This document shows positions 1 through 7,483 of a stretch of 20,776 nt of DNA, piece by piece. Position 1 is the first letter of the stretch, and the number at the start of each line of letters is the position of its first letter. Source of the stretch: an uncultured Eubacterium sp. (lineage in GTDB: Bacteria > Bacillota > Clostridia > Peptostreptococcales > Anaerovoracaceae); assembly GCA_946614405.1 (NCBI GenBank), contig CAMOGZ010000002.1:1-20776 (forward strand), written 5' to 3'. The translations under genes and the position numbers were made by a program. The notes under the pieces are model-generated. The model made no database searches and was not told the origin of the DNA. It worked only from the letters and a program-made list of their open reading frames with translations.

Positions 1-24
1 GTTAAAACGTTACTTTAAGGTACA

Positions 25-1098
25 TTACTCACTCTTCAGACGAGTGTAGAACTTGTCATAAGTCTTCATGGCATCTCCGACATCCAGCTGCAGGAAGTAG
101 TTTTCCTTCATCTCCTGCGGGATCGCGATGTTCTTTGCATTCTTATAAGAGTCGTCGCAGAGCTCAACGGCTGCGCTGTTGGGGCAGGTGTATCCATGGC
201 CATCCATGATATTGTCTGCCATGTTCTGCGGATCCAGCATGAAGTTCAGGAACTTCTCAGCGTTTTCTTTGTTCTTGGCTCCCTTGGGGATGACGAACTC
301 GTCAACGCCCAGCTGGATGGCATCCTTCAGATTTGCAACTTCCAGATCCGGGTTGTCTTCCAGGGCTCTTCCGAACATACCGTCAAAGACGAATCCTACG
401 GAGCATCCGCCGCTGACCAGTTCCTTCTCAGCGTCATCACTGTTCAGGTACTTGACGTTCTTCATGTACTTCTGCAGCCAGCCATAAGCCTCTTCGATCT
501 CTTTGTCGTTGGTGCTGTTGGCATCATATCCCAGAGCTACCAGAGCCATCGGGAACAGGTTGCGGATGCCGTCAACAGAGGCGATCTGTCCCTCAAGTTT
601 CGGGTCCAGCAGATCGTTGTAGGACGTGATCTTGATGGGGCAAGTCTCAGGATTATAAACGACATAGATGTAGTTCATGAAGTAAGGGATCGCATACTTG
701 GTATCCGGGTCGAAGGATCTGCCTTTGTAGGCATCGTCCAGGTACTGGAAATTCTCCATGCTGGAGGTGTCGATTTCTTCCAGGTATCCGCCTTCGATCA
801 GGGAAGTCATGTCAGCGTCGCAAGGCATGACCAGGTCATACTCATCACCACCGCCTGCGGTGATCTTTGCAACGGCTTCCTCTGAGGAGTTCATGTAAGA
901 GAAGTTTACGGTGACTCCGGTCTCTTCTTCGAACTTATCCACAAAGTCTTCCGACATGTATTCAGACCACATGTAGATGTTCAGTTCTCCTGCATCTTCG
1001 GCTGCTTCTTCACCGCCGCCACCGCCGCCGCAGGCTGTGAATGCCACTGCGGTCATGAGCGCCAGCAGAAGAACCAGTACTTTCTTCATTTTCTTCAT
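25..1098 (-). CDS. PotD-like ABC transporter substrate-binding lipoprotein, probably for an Amadori compound
   Basis: 357-residue extracellular solute-binding protein of the PotD/PotF polyamine-binding family. A Lys-rich N-terminus and hydrophobic stretch end in a lipobox (A19-F-T-A-C23), so Cys23 should be lipidated; a run of six glycines and an acidic linker follow. The mature domain aligns along its length with E. coli PotD from memory: WSEY at 44-47 matches PotD WTEY, and FDP, IPY and the PKGAKNKE block are shared. An ungapped stretch near residue 177 shows PotD Asp168 replaced by Gly177 and Glu171 by Asn180, while Asp257 seems kept as Asp266. Those residues hold polyamine amino groups in PotD, so the ligand may differ. 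Start chosen at the ATG 5 nt after AAGGAGGG. It is the last gene of the frlB-importer unit, 15 nt after the PotC-like gene. The family is certain; the substrate is inferred from context. Confidence 0.9.
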   Translation of the reverse strand: MKKMKKVLVLLLALMTAVAFTACGGGGGGEEAAEDAGELNIYMWSEYMSEDFVDKFEEETGVTVNFSYMNSSEEAVAKITAGGGDEYDLVMPCDADMTSLIEGGYLEEIDTSSMENFQYLDDAYKGRSFDPDTKYAIPYFMNYIYVVYNPETCPIKITSYNDLLDPKLEGQIASVDGIRNLFPMALVALGYDANSTNDKEIEEAYGWLQKYMKNVKYLNSDDAEKELVSGGCSVGFVFDGMFGRALEDNPDLEVANLKDAIQLGVDEFVIPKGAKNKENAEKFLNFMLDPQNMADNIMDGHGYTCPNSAAVELCDDSYKNAKNIAIPQEMKENYFLQLDVGDAMKTYDKFYTRLKSE

Positions 1099-1113
1099 AA
1101 TAACCCTCCTTGA

Positions 1114-1953
1114 TTAAAAGTAAGTTTTAACTTTATTCACAGCTCTCCTCTTCAAGAGCGCCTGTGCAATATTATTTAACAGAAGTCCGATCAGAAGCAC
1201 GCCTACCATGACTGTAGCCAGAGCGTTGACTTCCGGGGACAGTCCCACGCGGACCATGGACAGGATCTTCACCGGCAGCGTGGTGGACTTGGGTCCTGCC
1301 ACGAAGTTACTGATGATGACGTCGTCGATGGACAGTGTGAAACACATGAAACAGCTGGACAGAATTCCCGGGATCAGCATGGGCAGTGTGACCCGGATGA
1401 ATGTGGTGACGCGGTTGGCGCCCAGGTCCATGGAAGCCTCTTCAATGGACTGATCCATACCCGCCAGACGGCCTCTCATGATGATGACTACGAACGGAAT
1501 ACAGAAGGTCACATGGGCCAGCACGATGGCCGGAAGTCCCAAGGGCATGCTCACCGTCTCATAGAGCATCAGCAGCGCGATACCCAGAACCACCTCCGGT
1601 ACGACGACGGGAATGTACAGCGCGCCGTTTACCAGCTGCTTCAGTTTGAACTCGAACCGCACCAGTCCGAAAGCGCCGATGGTGCCGATGATCACCGAGA
1701 TCACCGTCGCCAGGACCGCTATGATCAGGGAGATCCACAGGAACTCCACCAGGTTGGAATCCGTGAACAGCTTCTCGTACCACTTCAGGGTGAAGCCCTT
1801 CCAGTAATAGTTTCTTCTCTGATCATTGAAGGAGAAGATGACCATCACCAGGATGGGCAGGTATATGAATGCAAATACGATCACGGAGAAGATGGTCATC
1901 TTCAGATTGAAGGACCGTCTCTTCTTCTCGATCCGACCAATTCTTTTCTCCAT
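1114..1953 (-). CDS. PotC-like ABC transporter permease
   Basis: 279-residue inner-membrane permease of the PotC branch (binding-protein-dependent transport inner-membrane component). About six hydrophobic segments are visible, the first at residues 20-42 after a basic cytoplasmic N-terminus. The EAA loop that docks on the ATPase is at about 171-197 (EEASMDLGAN...LPMLIPGI). Its start codon directly follows the TAA of the upstream permease gene; its ribosome site (GGGGGAGGTG) lies inside that gene, which suggests coupled translation. It would form a heterodimeric channel with the PotB-like subunit. Length and motif order are normal for PotC. Substrate is not readable from the permease; the frl context suggests a glycated amine or amino acid. 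Confidence 0.92.
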   Translation of the reverse strand: MEKRIGRIEKKRRSFNLKMTIFSVIVFAFIYLPILVMVIFSFNDQRRNYYWKGFTLKWYEKLFTDSNLVEFLWISLIIAVLATVISVIIGTIGAFGLVRFEFKLKQLVNGALYIPVVVPEVVLGIALLMLYETVSMPLGLPAIVLAHVTFCIPFVVIIMRGRLAGMDQSIEEASMDLGANRVTTFIRVTLPMLIPGILSSCFMCFTLSIDDVIISNFVAGPKSTTLPVKILSMVRVGLSPEVNALATVMVGVLLIGLLLNNIAQALLKRRAVNKVKTYF

Positions 1954-2841
1954 TTAGAACACCTCCCCCAGATCATCCAGCTTGGCGACCCTGGTGTAGA
2001 TCCACATCATGACCAGAGTCATGAGGATCATGAGGATGGCCAGACTGGCTCCAAAGGGCCAGTTCTTGGTAACCAGGAACTGGTTGCGGATCAGAGAACC
2101 GATCAGCATGACTTTGCCGCCGCCCAGAGCCTCCGGGACGTAGTACATACCCAGAGACGGAATGAACACCAGCAGCACGCAGCCGATGATGCCCGGCATC
2201 GTCAGAGGGATCGTCACCTTGCGGAAGGTGGTGAAGGGAGTCGCTCCCAGGTCCTTGGAAGCCTCCAGCAGGGAGTGATCCAGCTTCTCGATGGAGGTGT
2301 ACAGCGGCAGGACCGAGAACGGCAGCATGGCCGTCAGAAGTCCGATGATCACGATGGTGTCACTGTACAGAAGATCCAGCGGCGCCTCGATGAATCCCAG
2401 CTTCAGCAGCGTATTGTTGATGGGACCGTTGGTGGCGCCCAGCAGGTTGTAGCTGTAGAGCCGGACCAGGGAATTGGTCCAGTAAGGGATCATCACCAGC
2501 ATGATCAGCTTGGCCGCCGTCTTGGACGGCTTGTTGGCGATGAAGTACGCCAACGGATAGCCCAGAAGCAGGCAGACCACCGTGGTCAGCGTCGCCAGTT
2601 TCAAAGACTTCCATATGACTTTCAGGTAAAGCGGTTTCAGCATCTCCACGTAGTTGCCCAAGGTGAAGCTGTACTCGATTCCGCCATAATTGTTTCGGGA
2701 CATGAAGCTGATGAACACGATGTAGATCATCGGCAGCAGGACGAACACGATCATCCAGAAGGAGACCGGACCGGCTGTGGCGATGACCGGAGCATTCCTT
2801 CTGCCCCAGCTTAATCGCTTGGTCTTGATGGTTTCTTCCAT
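1954..2841 (-). CDS. PotB-like ABC transporter permease
   Basis: 295-residue inner-membrane permease of the PotB branch. A short basic N-terminus precedes the first membrane segment (about residues 24-47); further hydrophobic segments lie near 78-102, 110-125, 160-183, 215-240 and 255-280. The EAA loop is at about 193-218 (EASKDLGATPFTTF...PLTMPGI). A good ribosome site (AAGGAGG, 6-nt spacer) sits on the 3' end of the ATPase gene, whose stop codon overlaps it. It partners with the PotC-like permease, which starts immediately after its stop codon. Nothing is missing or broken. Confidence 0.92.
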   Translation of the reverse strand: MEETIKTKRLSWGRRNAPVIATAGPVSFWMIVFVLLPMIYIVFISFMSRNNYGGIEYSFTLGNYVEMLKPLYLKVIWKSLKLATLTTVVCLLLGYPLAYFIANKPSKTAAKLIMLVMIPYWTNSLVRLYSYNLLGATNGPINNTLLKLGFIEAPLDLLYSDTIVIIGLLTAMLPFSVLPLYTSIEKLDHSLLEASKDLGATPFTTFRKVTIPLTMPGIIGCVLLVFIPSLGMYYVPEALGGGKVMLIGSLIRNQFLVTKNWPFGASLAILMILMTLVMMWIYTRVAKLDDLGEVF

Positions 2842-2852
2842 GATGTGCCTCC

Positions 2853-3923
2853 TTATTTCTCCCGGATCCCGTAAGCGTCTTCATCCTCCCAGCAGAGCCA
2901 GATGGTATCTCCTTCCCGGACCTCCTTGTCCTGCTTGGTCCGGTTGATCTTGACCTCCTGGCCATTGTCCAGGAATGCGTACATCTTGTACTGGGATCCG
3001 ATGAAGATCACGTTCTTCACGGTGGCTTTGATGTTGAAGCCCTCCACGGGTTCCTTGGTATATCCTGTGACCTCGGGTCTCACACATGCGGTGATCTTGT
3101 CCCCGGGCACAAAGCCTTCCGCCTTGAGTCTCATCTCCCCACCGTCGTCCAGTCTGGCGGAGACGATATCTCCGCTGACGGATTCCACAGTGCCGTCGAA
3201 GAGATTGGACTCACCGATGAAGTTGGCGACGAACTTGCTGGCAGGATGCTTGTAGATCTCATCCGGTGTATCCAGCTGCTCGATGACGCCGCTCTGGAGC
3301 ACCGCGATACGGTCACTCATGGTCATGGCCTCTTCCTGGTCGTGGGTTACATACACGAATGTGATATTCAGTTTCTGCTGCAGCCTCTTCAGCTCGATCT
3401 GCATCTGCTTTCTGAGCTGCAGGTCCAGAGCGCCTAAGGGCTCATCCAGAAGCAGGACCTTCGGCCGGTTGACAAGCGCCCGGGCGATGGCGACTCTCTG
3501 CTTCTGGCCGCCGCTCATCATGTCCGGCTTGCGGCCTTCGAACCCCATGAGCTGGACGAGCTCCAGCATTTCTTTTACTCTTTCTTTGATCTCGTCTTTC
3601 GGAACCTTGGCAACCGTCAGGCCATAGGCGATGTTGTCAAACACCGTCATATGGGGGAACAAAGCATAACTCTGGAAGACGGTATTGACGTTTCTTTCAA
3701 AGGGCTCTTTGTCCTCTACACGTTCCTTCTCTACTTTGATCATTCCATTGGATGCCTCTTCGAATCCGGCGATCATTCTGAGGATCGTGGTCTTCCCGCA
3801 GCCGGACGGTCCCAGCAATGTCAGGAATTCACCCTGTTCGATGTTCAGGTAGAGATCCTTGATCACGTGATTCTCTCCGAAGAACTTATTCACTTTCTCC
3901 AGTTCTACGATATATTCTGCCAT
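2853..3923 (-). CDS. PotA-like ABC transporter ATP-binding protein
   Basis: 356-residue ATPase that powers the importer. All motifs of a working nucleotide-binding domain are present: Walker A GPSGCGKT at 38-45, Q-loop Gln84, signature MSGGQ at 136-140 (Met in place of the usual Leu), Walker B VLLLDE at 156-161, and H-loop His194. Residues beyond about 240 form the C-terminal TOBE-type regulatory domain typical of PotA/MalK-like ATPases. AGGAGG lies 5 nt before the ATG. The gene starts 28 nt after frlB on the same strand with no terminator between, so the importer is most likely co-transcribed with the deglycase gene. Generic annotation would call this a spermidine/putrescine ATPase; the locus argues for another substrate. 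Confidence 0.94.
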   Translation of the reverse strand: MAEYIVELEKVNKFFGENHVIKDLYLNIEQGEFLTLLGPSGCGKTTILRMIAGFEEASNGMIKVEKERVEDKEPFERNVNTVFQSYALFPHMTVFDNIAYGLTVAKVPKDEIKERVKEMLELVQLMGFEGRKPDMMSGGQKQRVAIARALVNRPKVLLLDEPLGALDLQLRKQMQIELKRLQQKLNITFVYVTHDQEEAMTMSDRIAVLQSGVIEQLDTPDEIYKHPASKFVANFIGESNLFDGTVESVSGDIVSARLDDGGEMRLKAEGFVPGDKITACVRPEVTGYTKEPVEGFNIKATVKNVIFIGSQYKMYAFLDNGQEVKINRTKQDKEVREGDTIWLCWEDEDAYGIREK

Positions 3924-3951
3924 GGTTTCCTCCTGTTTCCTGCCGCCGGGA

Positions 3952-4968
3952 TCAATACTCGAACTGGCGGTAGTATCTTCTGAACTGCAGGCTGTGGCCG
4001 GTGTTCAGCTCGTAGTGAGCAGCCAGTCTCTCGGTGACCAGCGCGGTCAGGACCATCGGAGAGCAGATCTCTTTGAATTTCTCGTCGATGCCTTCGAACT
4101 TGTAATCTGCAATATCTACAACGGTCAGCATATCAGTGTGTTCTTTGGCGAAGCGCTCCACACGCTCATCCAGCGGACGGTACTCATCCACGCCTTTGAA
4201 GAGGAATACCGGAACGCCGTCCTCCACCAGCTCCAGGGTGCCGTGGAAGAAGTCAGCGGATGTGACGGACTTGGTGCGGACCCACTGCATCTCTTCCAGG
4301 ATGCACATGGAGAAGAGATAGGTCTCGCCCCAGAGGATGCCGGATCCAACGAAGATGTTGTAAGGCATTCTGGCGTATTTCTTGGCGATGGCTGCTGCCT
4401 GGGGTTCGAACTCCTCGCGGAAGCGGAGCAGATTCTTGTGCAGATCCTTCATCTGGTCAGCCCATTCTACGTAATCGTCGAACTCGCCTCTCTTGTACAG
4501 CAGGCGCAGGCCGAACATGAAGTACATCAGGTAAGAGTCCTCGCAGTCGCCGCATGCATTGTAGACGGCGCGGTCCAGAAGCTTTGCCAGCGGAGTCTCT
4601 TCATTCTTGGTGAATCCACAGACCTCGATTCCCTCATCCTTACACATCTTTACGGCTTCCAGGATCTCCTTGGTGTCGCCGGATGCGGATGCTGTCACCA
4701 CCAGGGAATTGGGAGTGAGGAAACGGCGGTCTTCTCTCACCAGCAGCTCAGCCGCATTGCAGAGATAGACCGGCAGATCTGTCTTATGCTTCATATAGTG
4801 GACTACAGGATACCATTCCGCCCAGGTTCCGCCGATGCCGATGGCAACCACATTATCATAACCACGTTCGGTGAGCTCGTCGGCCATTTTTTCGATGGCT
4901 TCTCTCTGACCATAGGTCGTCTCTCCATCCTGCAGGTATTTCTCAACTTTGAAATTTCTTAAACTCAT
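3952..4968 (-). CDS. frlB: FrlB-type SIS-domain fructosamine-6-phosphate deglycase
   Basis: 338-residue sugar-isomerase (SIS) protein, close in size to E. coli FrlB (340). FrlB splits fructoselysine 6-phosphate to glucose 6-phosphate and lysine. The first SIS domain has the phosphosugar-binding loop around TASASGDTKE (residues about 92-101). In the second, aligned with E. coli FrlB recalled from memory, Glu226 and His242 fall on the Glu/His pair, 16 residues apart, proposed as catalytic in FrlB/FraB. The C-terminus (RRYYRQFEY) also matches FrlB. Start: the first ATG (4974) abuts AGGAGG with no spacer, whereas the ATG at 4968 has a 6-nt spacer and was chosen. The gene heads its own unit behind a promoter and candidate operator. 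Substrate could be a related Amadori phosphate (glucoselysine, another fructose-amino acid); no asparaginase gene is nearby, which argues against the fructose-asparagine (fra) system. Confidence 0.87.
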   Translation of the reverse strand: MSLRNFKVEKYLQDGETTYGQREAIEKMADELTERGYDNVVAIGIGGTWAEWYPVVHYMKHKTDLPVYLCNAAELLVREDRRFLTPNSLVVTASASGDTKEILEAVKMCKDEGIEVCGFTKNEETPLAKLLDRAVYNACGDCEDSYLMYFMFGLRLLYKRGEFDDYVEWADQMKDLHKNLLRFREEFEPQAAAIAKKYARMPYNIFVGSGILWGETYLFSMCILEEMQWVRTKSVTSADFFHGTLELVEDGVPVFLFKGVDEYRPLDERVERFAKEHTDMLTVVDIADYKFEGIDEKFKEICSPMVLTALVTERLAAHYELNTGHSLQFRRYYRQFEY

Positions 4969-5003
4969 TTTCATCCTCCTGTTGCTAACGATTTCTGAAC
5001 ATT

Positions 5004-5018
5004 TTGAACACCATGTAC
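5004..5018 (-). promoter_or_regulatory. Candidate GntR operator at the frlB promoter
   Basis: Minus-strand GTACATGGTGTTCAA, identical over 15 bp to a site in opposite orientation at 8345-8359 before frlC. With one flanking base the core reads as an imperfect palindrome, TGWACA-N3-TGTWCA (its outer base is C rather than T in this copy). It begins 6 bp downstream of the -10 box, over the expected transcription start, as for a repressor site. The assignment to the GntR/UTRA regulators is inference. Confidence 0.6.
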
Positions 5019-5024
5019 GCCTAC

Positions 5025-5053
5025 ATTATAGGGACAGGAATTTCCCGCAACAA
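5025..5053 (-). promoter_or_regulatory. Probable sigma-A promoter of frlB and the importer
   Basis: Minus strand: perfect -10 TATAAT (5025-5030) and a weak -35 TTGTTG (5048-5053) with a 17-bp spacer. Transcription should start near 5018, giving a leader of about 50 nt to frlB. It lies just downstream of the terminator of the preceding unit. The weak -35 and perfect -10 suit a repressible promoter. Confidence 0.6.
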
Positions 5054-5061
5054 CAGAATTT

Positions 5062-5115
5062 CCAAAATAAAAACAGACCAGTTCTGGGTATTTTCTATAC
5101 CACACAGGTCTGTTT
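5062..5115 (-). terminator. Rho-independent terminator after the frlC-frlD-gntR-gntR unit
   Basis: On the minus strand an outer 9-bp stem (arms 5107-5115 and 5071-5079, AAACAGACC/GGTCTGTTT) encloses an inner 5-bp stem (GGTAT/ATACC, 5087-5091 and 5097-5101). TTTTTATTTT follows. It ends transcription after the second gntR gene, separating it from frlB. The nested stem and the GGTCT/AGACC arms also resemble GntR/HutC half-sites, so a second role as operator is possible. Confidence 0.6.
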
Positions 5116-5174
5116 GTTTCAGAATCAAGCCATTTTACGAAATTTGCGGTCTGAAATTACTATACCAGATTTTC

Positions 5175-5900
5175 TTATACACGGGCCGTAAATCGGAATT
5201 CCGTCTTGTCGCATCGTGTATAACTTTCGGTATACTCCACGATCGTCTGGCTGGCATCGGCTCCCACAAGTTCGAAATAATAGGCGGGCTCATCCACCGG
5301 AAGTTCCAGATAACGGGCCTCTTTGGGAGACAGCCTGGTCAGCTGGAGCCTCTGATCAAACTTCTGGGGAAGACGTCCGTAAGAGTCCATATAATCGTAC
5401 AGCGAGACCATGCTGAAGTCCATCTCCTCGATGTCCGGAAACAGGATCTTCGGCACATAGGTGTACTCCACCGCCAGAGGTTCGTCATTTCCGTACCGGA
5501 CCCGGTGCAGGGCAAAGATGGGGTCCTCGGTGGAGATCCCCAGCTTGTCCGCCAGATAACGGTTCCCGGTGATGGTCCCGTAGACCAGCACCTCATTACT
5601 GATTTTGATCCCGTAGGATTTGACCAATGCCGAGATGCCTTTGTTCCCCTGGAGGGCGCCGCCGCCGATATCCATGGTGCTCTCGTGCTGCTTGCGGATG
5701 AAGGTCCCCTTGCCGCGGATGCGGTAGACCTCCCCCCGCTCTTCCATTTCCCGCAGGGCATACTGCACCGCGGACCGGGTCACTCCGTACTTCCGTGCCA
5801 GCTCCCGTTCCCCGGGGATGGCCTCTCCGTCCAGCCAGTCTCCGTAATCGGACAGGACTCTCTTTCTTATGGTCTGATATGTGCTTCGTCTTTTCATCAT
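5175..5900 (-). CDS. GntR-family (HutC/UTRA) transcriptional regulator, second of a tandem pair
   Basis: 241-residue regulator. The N-terminal winged helix (about residues 25-70, GEAIPGERELARKYGVTRSAVQYALREM and a GKGTFI wing) is typical of GntR. The rest is a UTRA ligand-binding domain, the HutC/DasR/FrlR type that senses sugar phosphates or amino-acid derivatives. The frame could begin at TTG 5909, but the ATG at 5900, just past the stop (5902-5904) of the preceding gntR, is preferred; no strong ribosome site is seen, so translation is probably coupled. It is the last gene of the frlC unit and has a terminator downstream. The likely role is ligand-responsive repression of the frl genes. Which of the two regulators acts where cannot be told from sequence. 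Confidence 0.87.
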   Translation of the reverse strand: MMKRRSTYQTIRKRVLSDYGDWLDGEAIPGERELARKYGVTRSAVQYALREMEERGEVYRIRGKGTFIRKQHESTMDIGGGALQGNKGISALVKSYGIKISNEVLVYGTITGNRYLADKLGISTEDPIFALHRVRYGNDEPLAVEYTYVPKILFPDIEEMDFSMVSLYDYMDSYGRLPQKFDQRLQLTRLSPKEARYLELPVDEPAYYFELVGADASQTIVEYTESYTRCDKTEFRFTARV

Positions 5901-5901
5901 G

Positions 5902-6621
5902 TCACGCAAATTCGCGGATCCGAAATTCCGCGCTCTCGATCAGAAGTATGTTGTTAAAGAATTCGATCAGCCTGCCCCGACGGTCGTAGACCAGGCCTTC
6001 GTACCGCATCAGGGGTTCGTTGTGGTCCACCTTCAGGAGCTCCGCCTCCAGGGCCGTGGCGTAGACCGCCGTGATCTTCTGGCGGGAATTGGCAAGATAG
6101 ATCAGGTATTTCTTCCGCAGGGTGGCGGACAGAGACTTCATGTGTACGTCTTCCTTCCGAAGGCCCGGGACGTGCTCTGCCACCAGGTAGGACCGCTCCA
6201 GCGCCATGGGCACGTCGTTCTCATAGCGCAGACGCATGATCCGGTAGCACAGAGTCCCCTCGGGAAGAAGCGTATCGTTGGCCAGCTTCTCGTCCATGCT
6301 GATGAGTTCAAAGTTCAGGAGCACCACTTTGCTGGTCTTGCCTGCCTGTTCGATGGCCTGTTTCATAGAACGGAAATTGTTCAGGTCGAACTCGATCCGG
6401 TGGGGCGCCACGAAATACCCCTGCCTGGGCCTGCGGACCAGCACCCCCTTATGAAGGAGGATCTCCAGAGCGCAGCGCACCGTATCCCGCTGCACGCCAA
6501 AGCGCCGGGCCAGCTCCCGCTCGGAGGGCAGCTTGTCCCCCTCCCGCAGGCGCTCATACCGGATGTAATACTCCAGTTCCTTGGAGATCTCCACGTCCTT
6601 TGTCAGTACTCGTTTCCGCAT
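5902..6621 (-). CDS. GntR-family (HutC/UTRA) transcriptional regulator, first of a tandem pair
   Basis: 239 residues. Winged helix at about 28-72 (GDKLPSERELARRFGVQRDTVRCALEILLHKG, then RPRQGYFV as the wing) followed by a UTRA effector domain (about 85-235). It is clearly homologous to the regulator encoded just downstream, but the two differ through most of the effector domain, so they may sense different ligands. GAGGAG precedes the ATG by 4 nt and overlaps the frlD stop. FrlR, the regulator of E. coli and B. subtilis fructoselysine genes, belongs to this family, so one of the pair is probably the FrlR counterpart. Confidence 0.88.
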   Translation of the reverse strand: MRKRVLTKDVEISKELEYYIRYERLREGDKLPSERELARRFGVQRDTVRCALEILLHKGVLVRRPRQGYFVAPHRIEFDLNNFRSMKQAIEQAGKTSKVVLLNFELISMDEKLANDTLLPEGTLCYRIMRLRYENDVPMALERSYLVAEHVPGLRKEDVHMKSLSATLRKKYLIYLANSRQKITAVYATALEAELLKVDHNEPLMRYEGLVYDRRGRLIEFFNNILLIESAEFRIREFA

Positions 6622-6622
6622 T

Positions 6623-7483
6623 CTACTCCTCTATGGGTGCGGCATAGCCGAATGCACCCTCTACAAGACAATTGTTTGCCGAGAAGTCCGCTGCGAAGTC
6701 AAAGGACTTCTCCAGGTTCTCCTCGCTGAGCCGGTGCTCCTCCAGGTAGCCGTTCCGCATGATGGAAACCACGAAAGAGGCGAAGAAGGAGTCTCCTGCT
6801 CCCATGGTATCCACCGGTTTCAGCAGTTTTACCACGCCCTGATGGTAGGTCCCGTCATTGTACAGGATCTGGCCCCGGGTGCCGTTGGTGATGAGGATGT
6901 AGCGCACGCCGAATCCCGCCACCTTCCGGATCAGTTCCTCACGCTCTGTCTCTGCCAGCTCTTCCGCCGAGAACAAAGCCATATCGATATAGGGACAGAT
7001 CTTCTTGAGATATTCATCCTCCCGGTACTCCGGCTCACTGGAGAAATCGAAGGTGCGGAAGGCAGATTGATCTGCCAGTTTCTTCATCTCATCTTCCATA
7101 TACGCATAGCATCCGCAGTGGATCACATCGAATCCCCGGAGATATGCAAGGTGCTCCTCCGTCAGGCGCAGAGGCCGGTGCACGCCGTTTCCACCGTAGC
7201 TGACACCCTGAAAGACCCGGTCTCCCTCCACCAGCTTCACATCACACCGTTCCGTCACGCAGCCCGGTGTCAGGGGACTCATGGAGACGTCCACGCCAAG
7301 ATCCAGCAGGGAGTCCCGTACCAGGCGTCCCTCCCTGTCGTCGGAAATGATCCCGAGGTACGCCGCTTCCTCGCCGCACTGGGATGCATACACGGCGAAG
7401 TTCACCGCGTTTCCGCCGGGAAACATCCGGTTCTGATTGATATAACGATCCACTACATTGTCGCCGATTCCGATCAGTTTCAT
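6623..7483 (-). CDS. frlD: FrlD-type PfkB-family fructoselysine 6-kinase
   Basis: 286-residue PfkB/ribokinase-family sugar kinase. The N-terminal IGDNVVD (6-12) and GGNAVNFAVY (23-32) match FrlD of E. coli (IGDNCVD, GGNAVNVAVY, recalled from memory) better than generic ribokinases. The C-terminal PfkB signature DTMGAGDSF is at 225-233, with Asp231 as catalytic base. FrlD uses ATP to phosphorylate fructoselysine on O6, giving the substrate of FrlB. The ATG overlaps the frlC stop by 4 nt (ATGA) and has GGGAGG about 8 nt upstream. It is slightly longer than E. coli FrlD (about 261 residues). It could act on a related Amadori compound. Confidence 0.86.
   Translation of the reverse strand: MKLIGIGDNVVDRYINQNRMFPGGNAVNFAVYASQCGEEAAYLGIISDDREGRLVRDSLLDLGVDVSMSPLTPGCVTERCDVKLVEGDRVFQGVSYGGNGVHRPLRLTEEHLAYLRGFDVIHCGCYAYMEDEMKKLADQSAFRTFDFSSEPEYREDEYLKKICPYIDMALFSAEELAETEREELIRKVAGFGVRYILITNGTRGQILYNDGTYHQGVVKLLKPVDTMGAGDSFFASFVVSIMRNGYLEEHRLSEENLEKSFDFAADFSANNCLVEGAFGYAAPIEE

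Noticed and set aside
1513..2814. Open plus-strand frame of 433 codons opposite the permease genes
   Set aside because: Low-complexity Gln/Asp/His-rich translation typical of the antisense of hydrophobic membrane-protein codons.
25..3923. Plain spermidine/putrescine transporter (potABCD)
   Set aside because: The family assignment holds, but the position behind frlB and the loss of two acidic ligand residues make polyamines a less likely substrate; symbols were withheld.
3952..4974. frlB start at the first ATG (4974)
   Set aside because: It abuts AGGAGG with no spacer. The second in-frame ATG, 6 nt downstream, has normal spacing.
5062..5115. Inverted repeat as an insertion-sequence end or CRISPR repeat
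   Set aside because: Single copy with a T-tract directly after a gene end; no transposase and no repeat-spacer pattern anywhere in the window.
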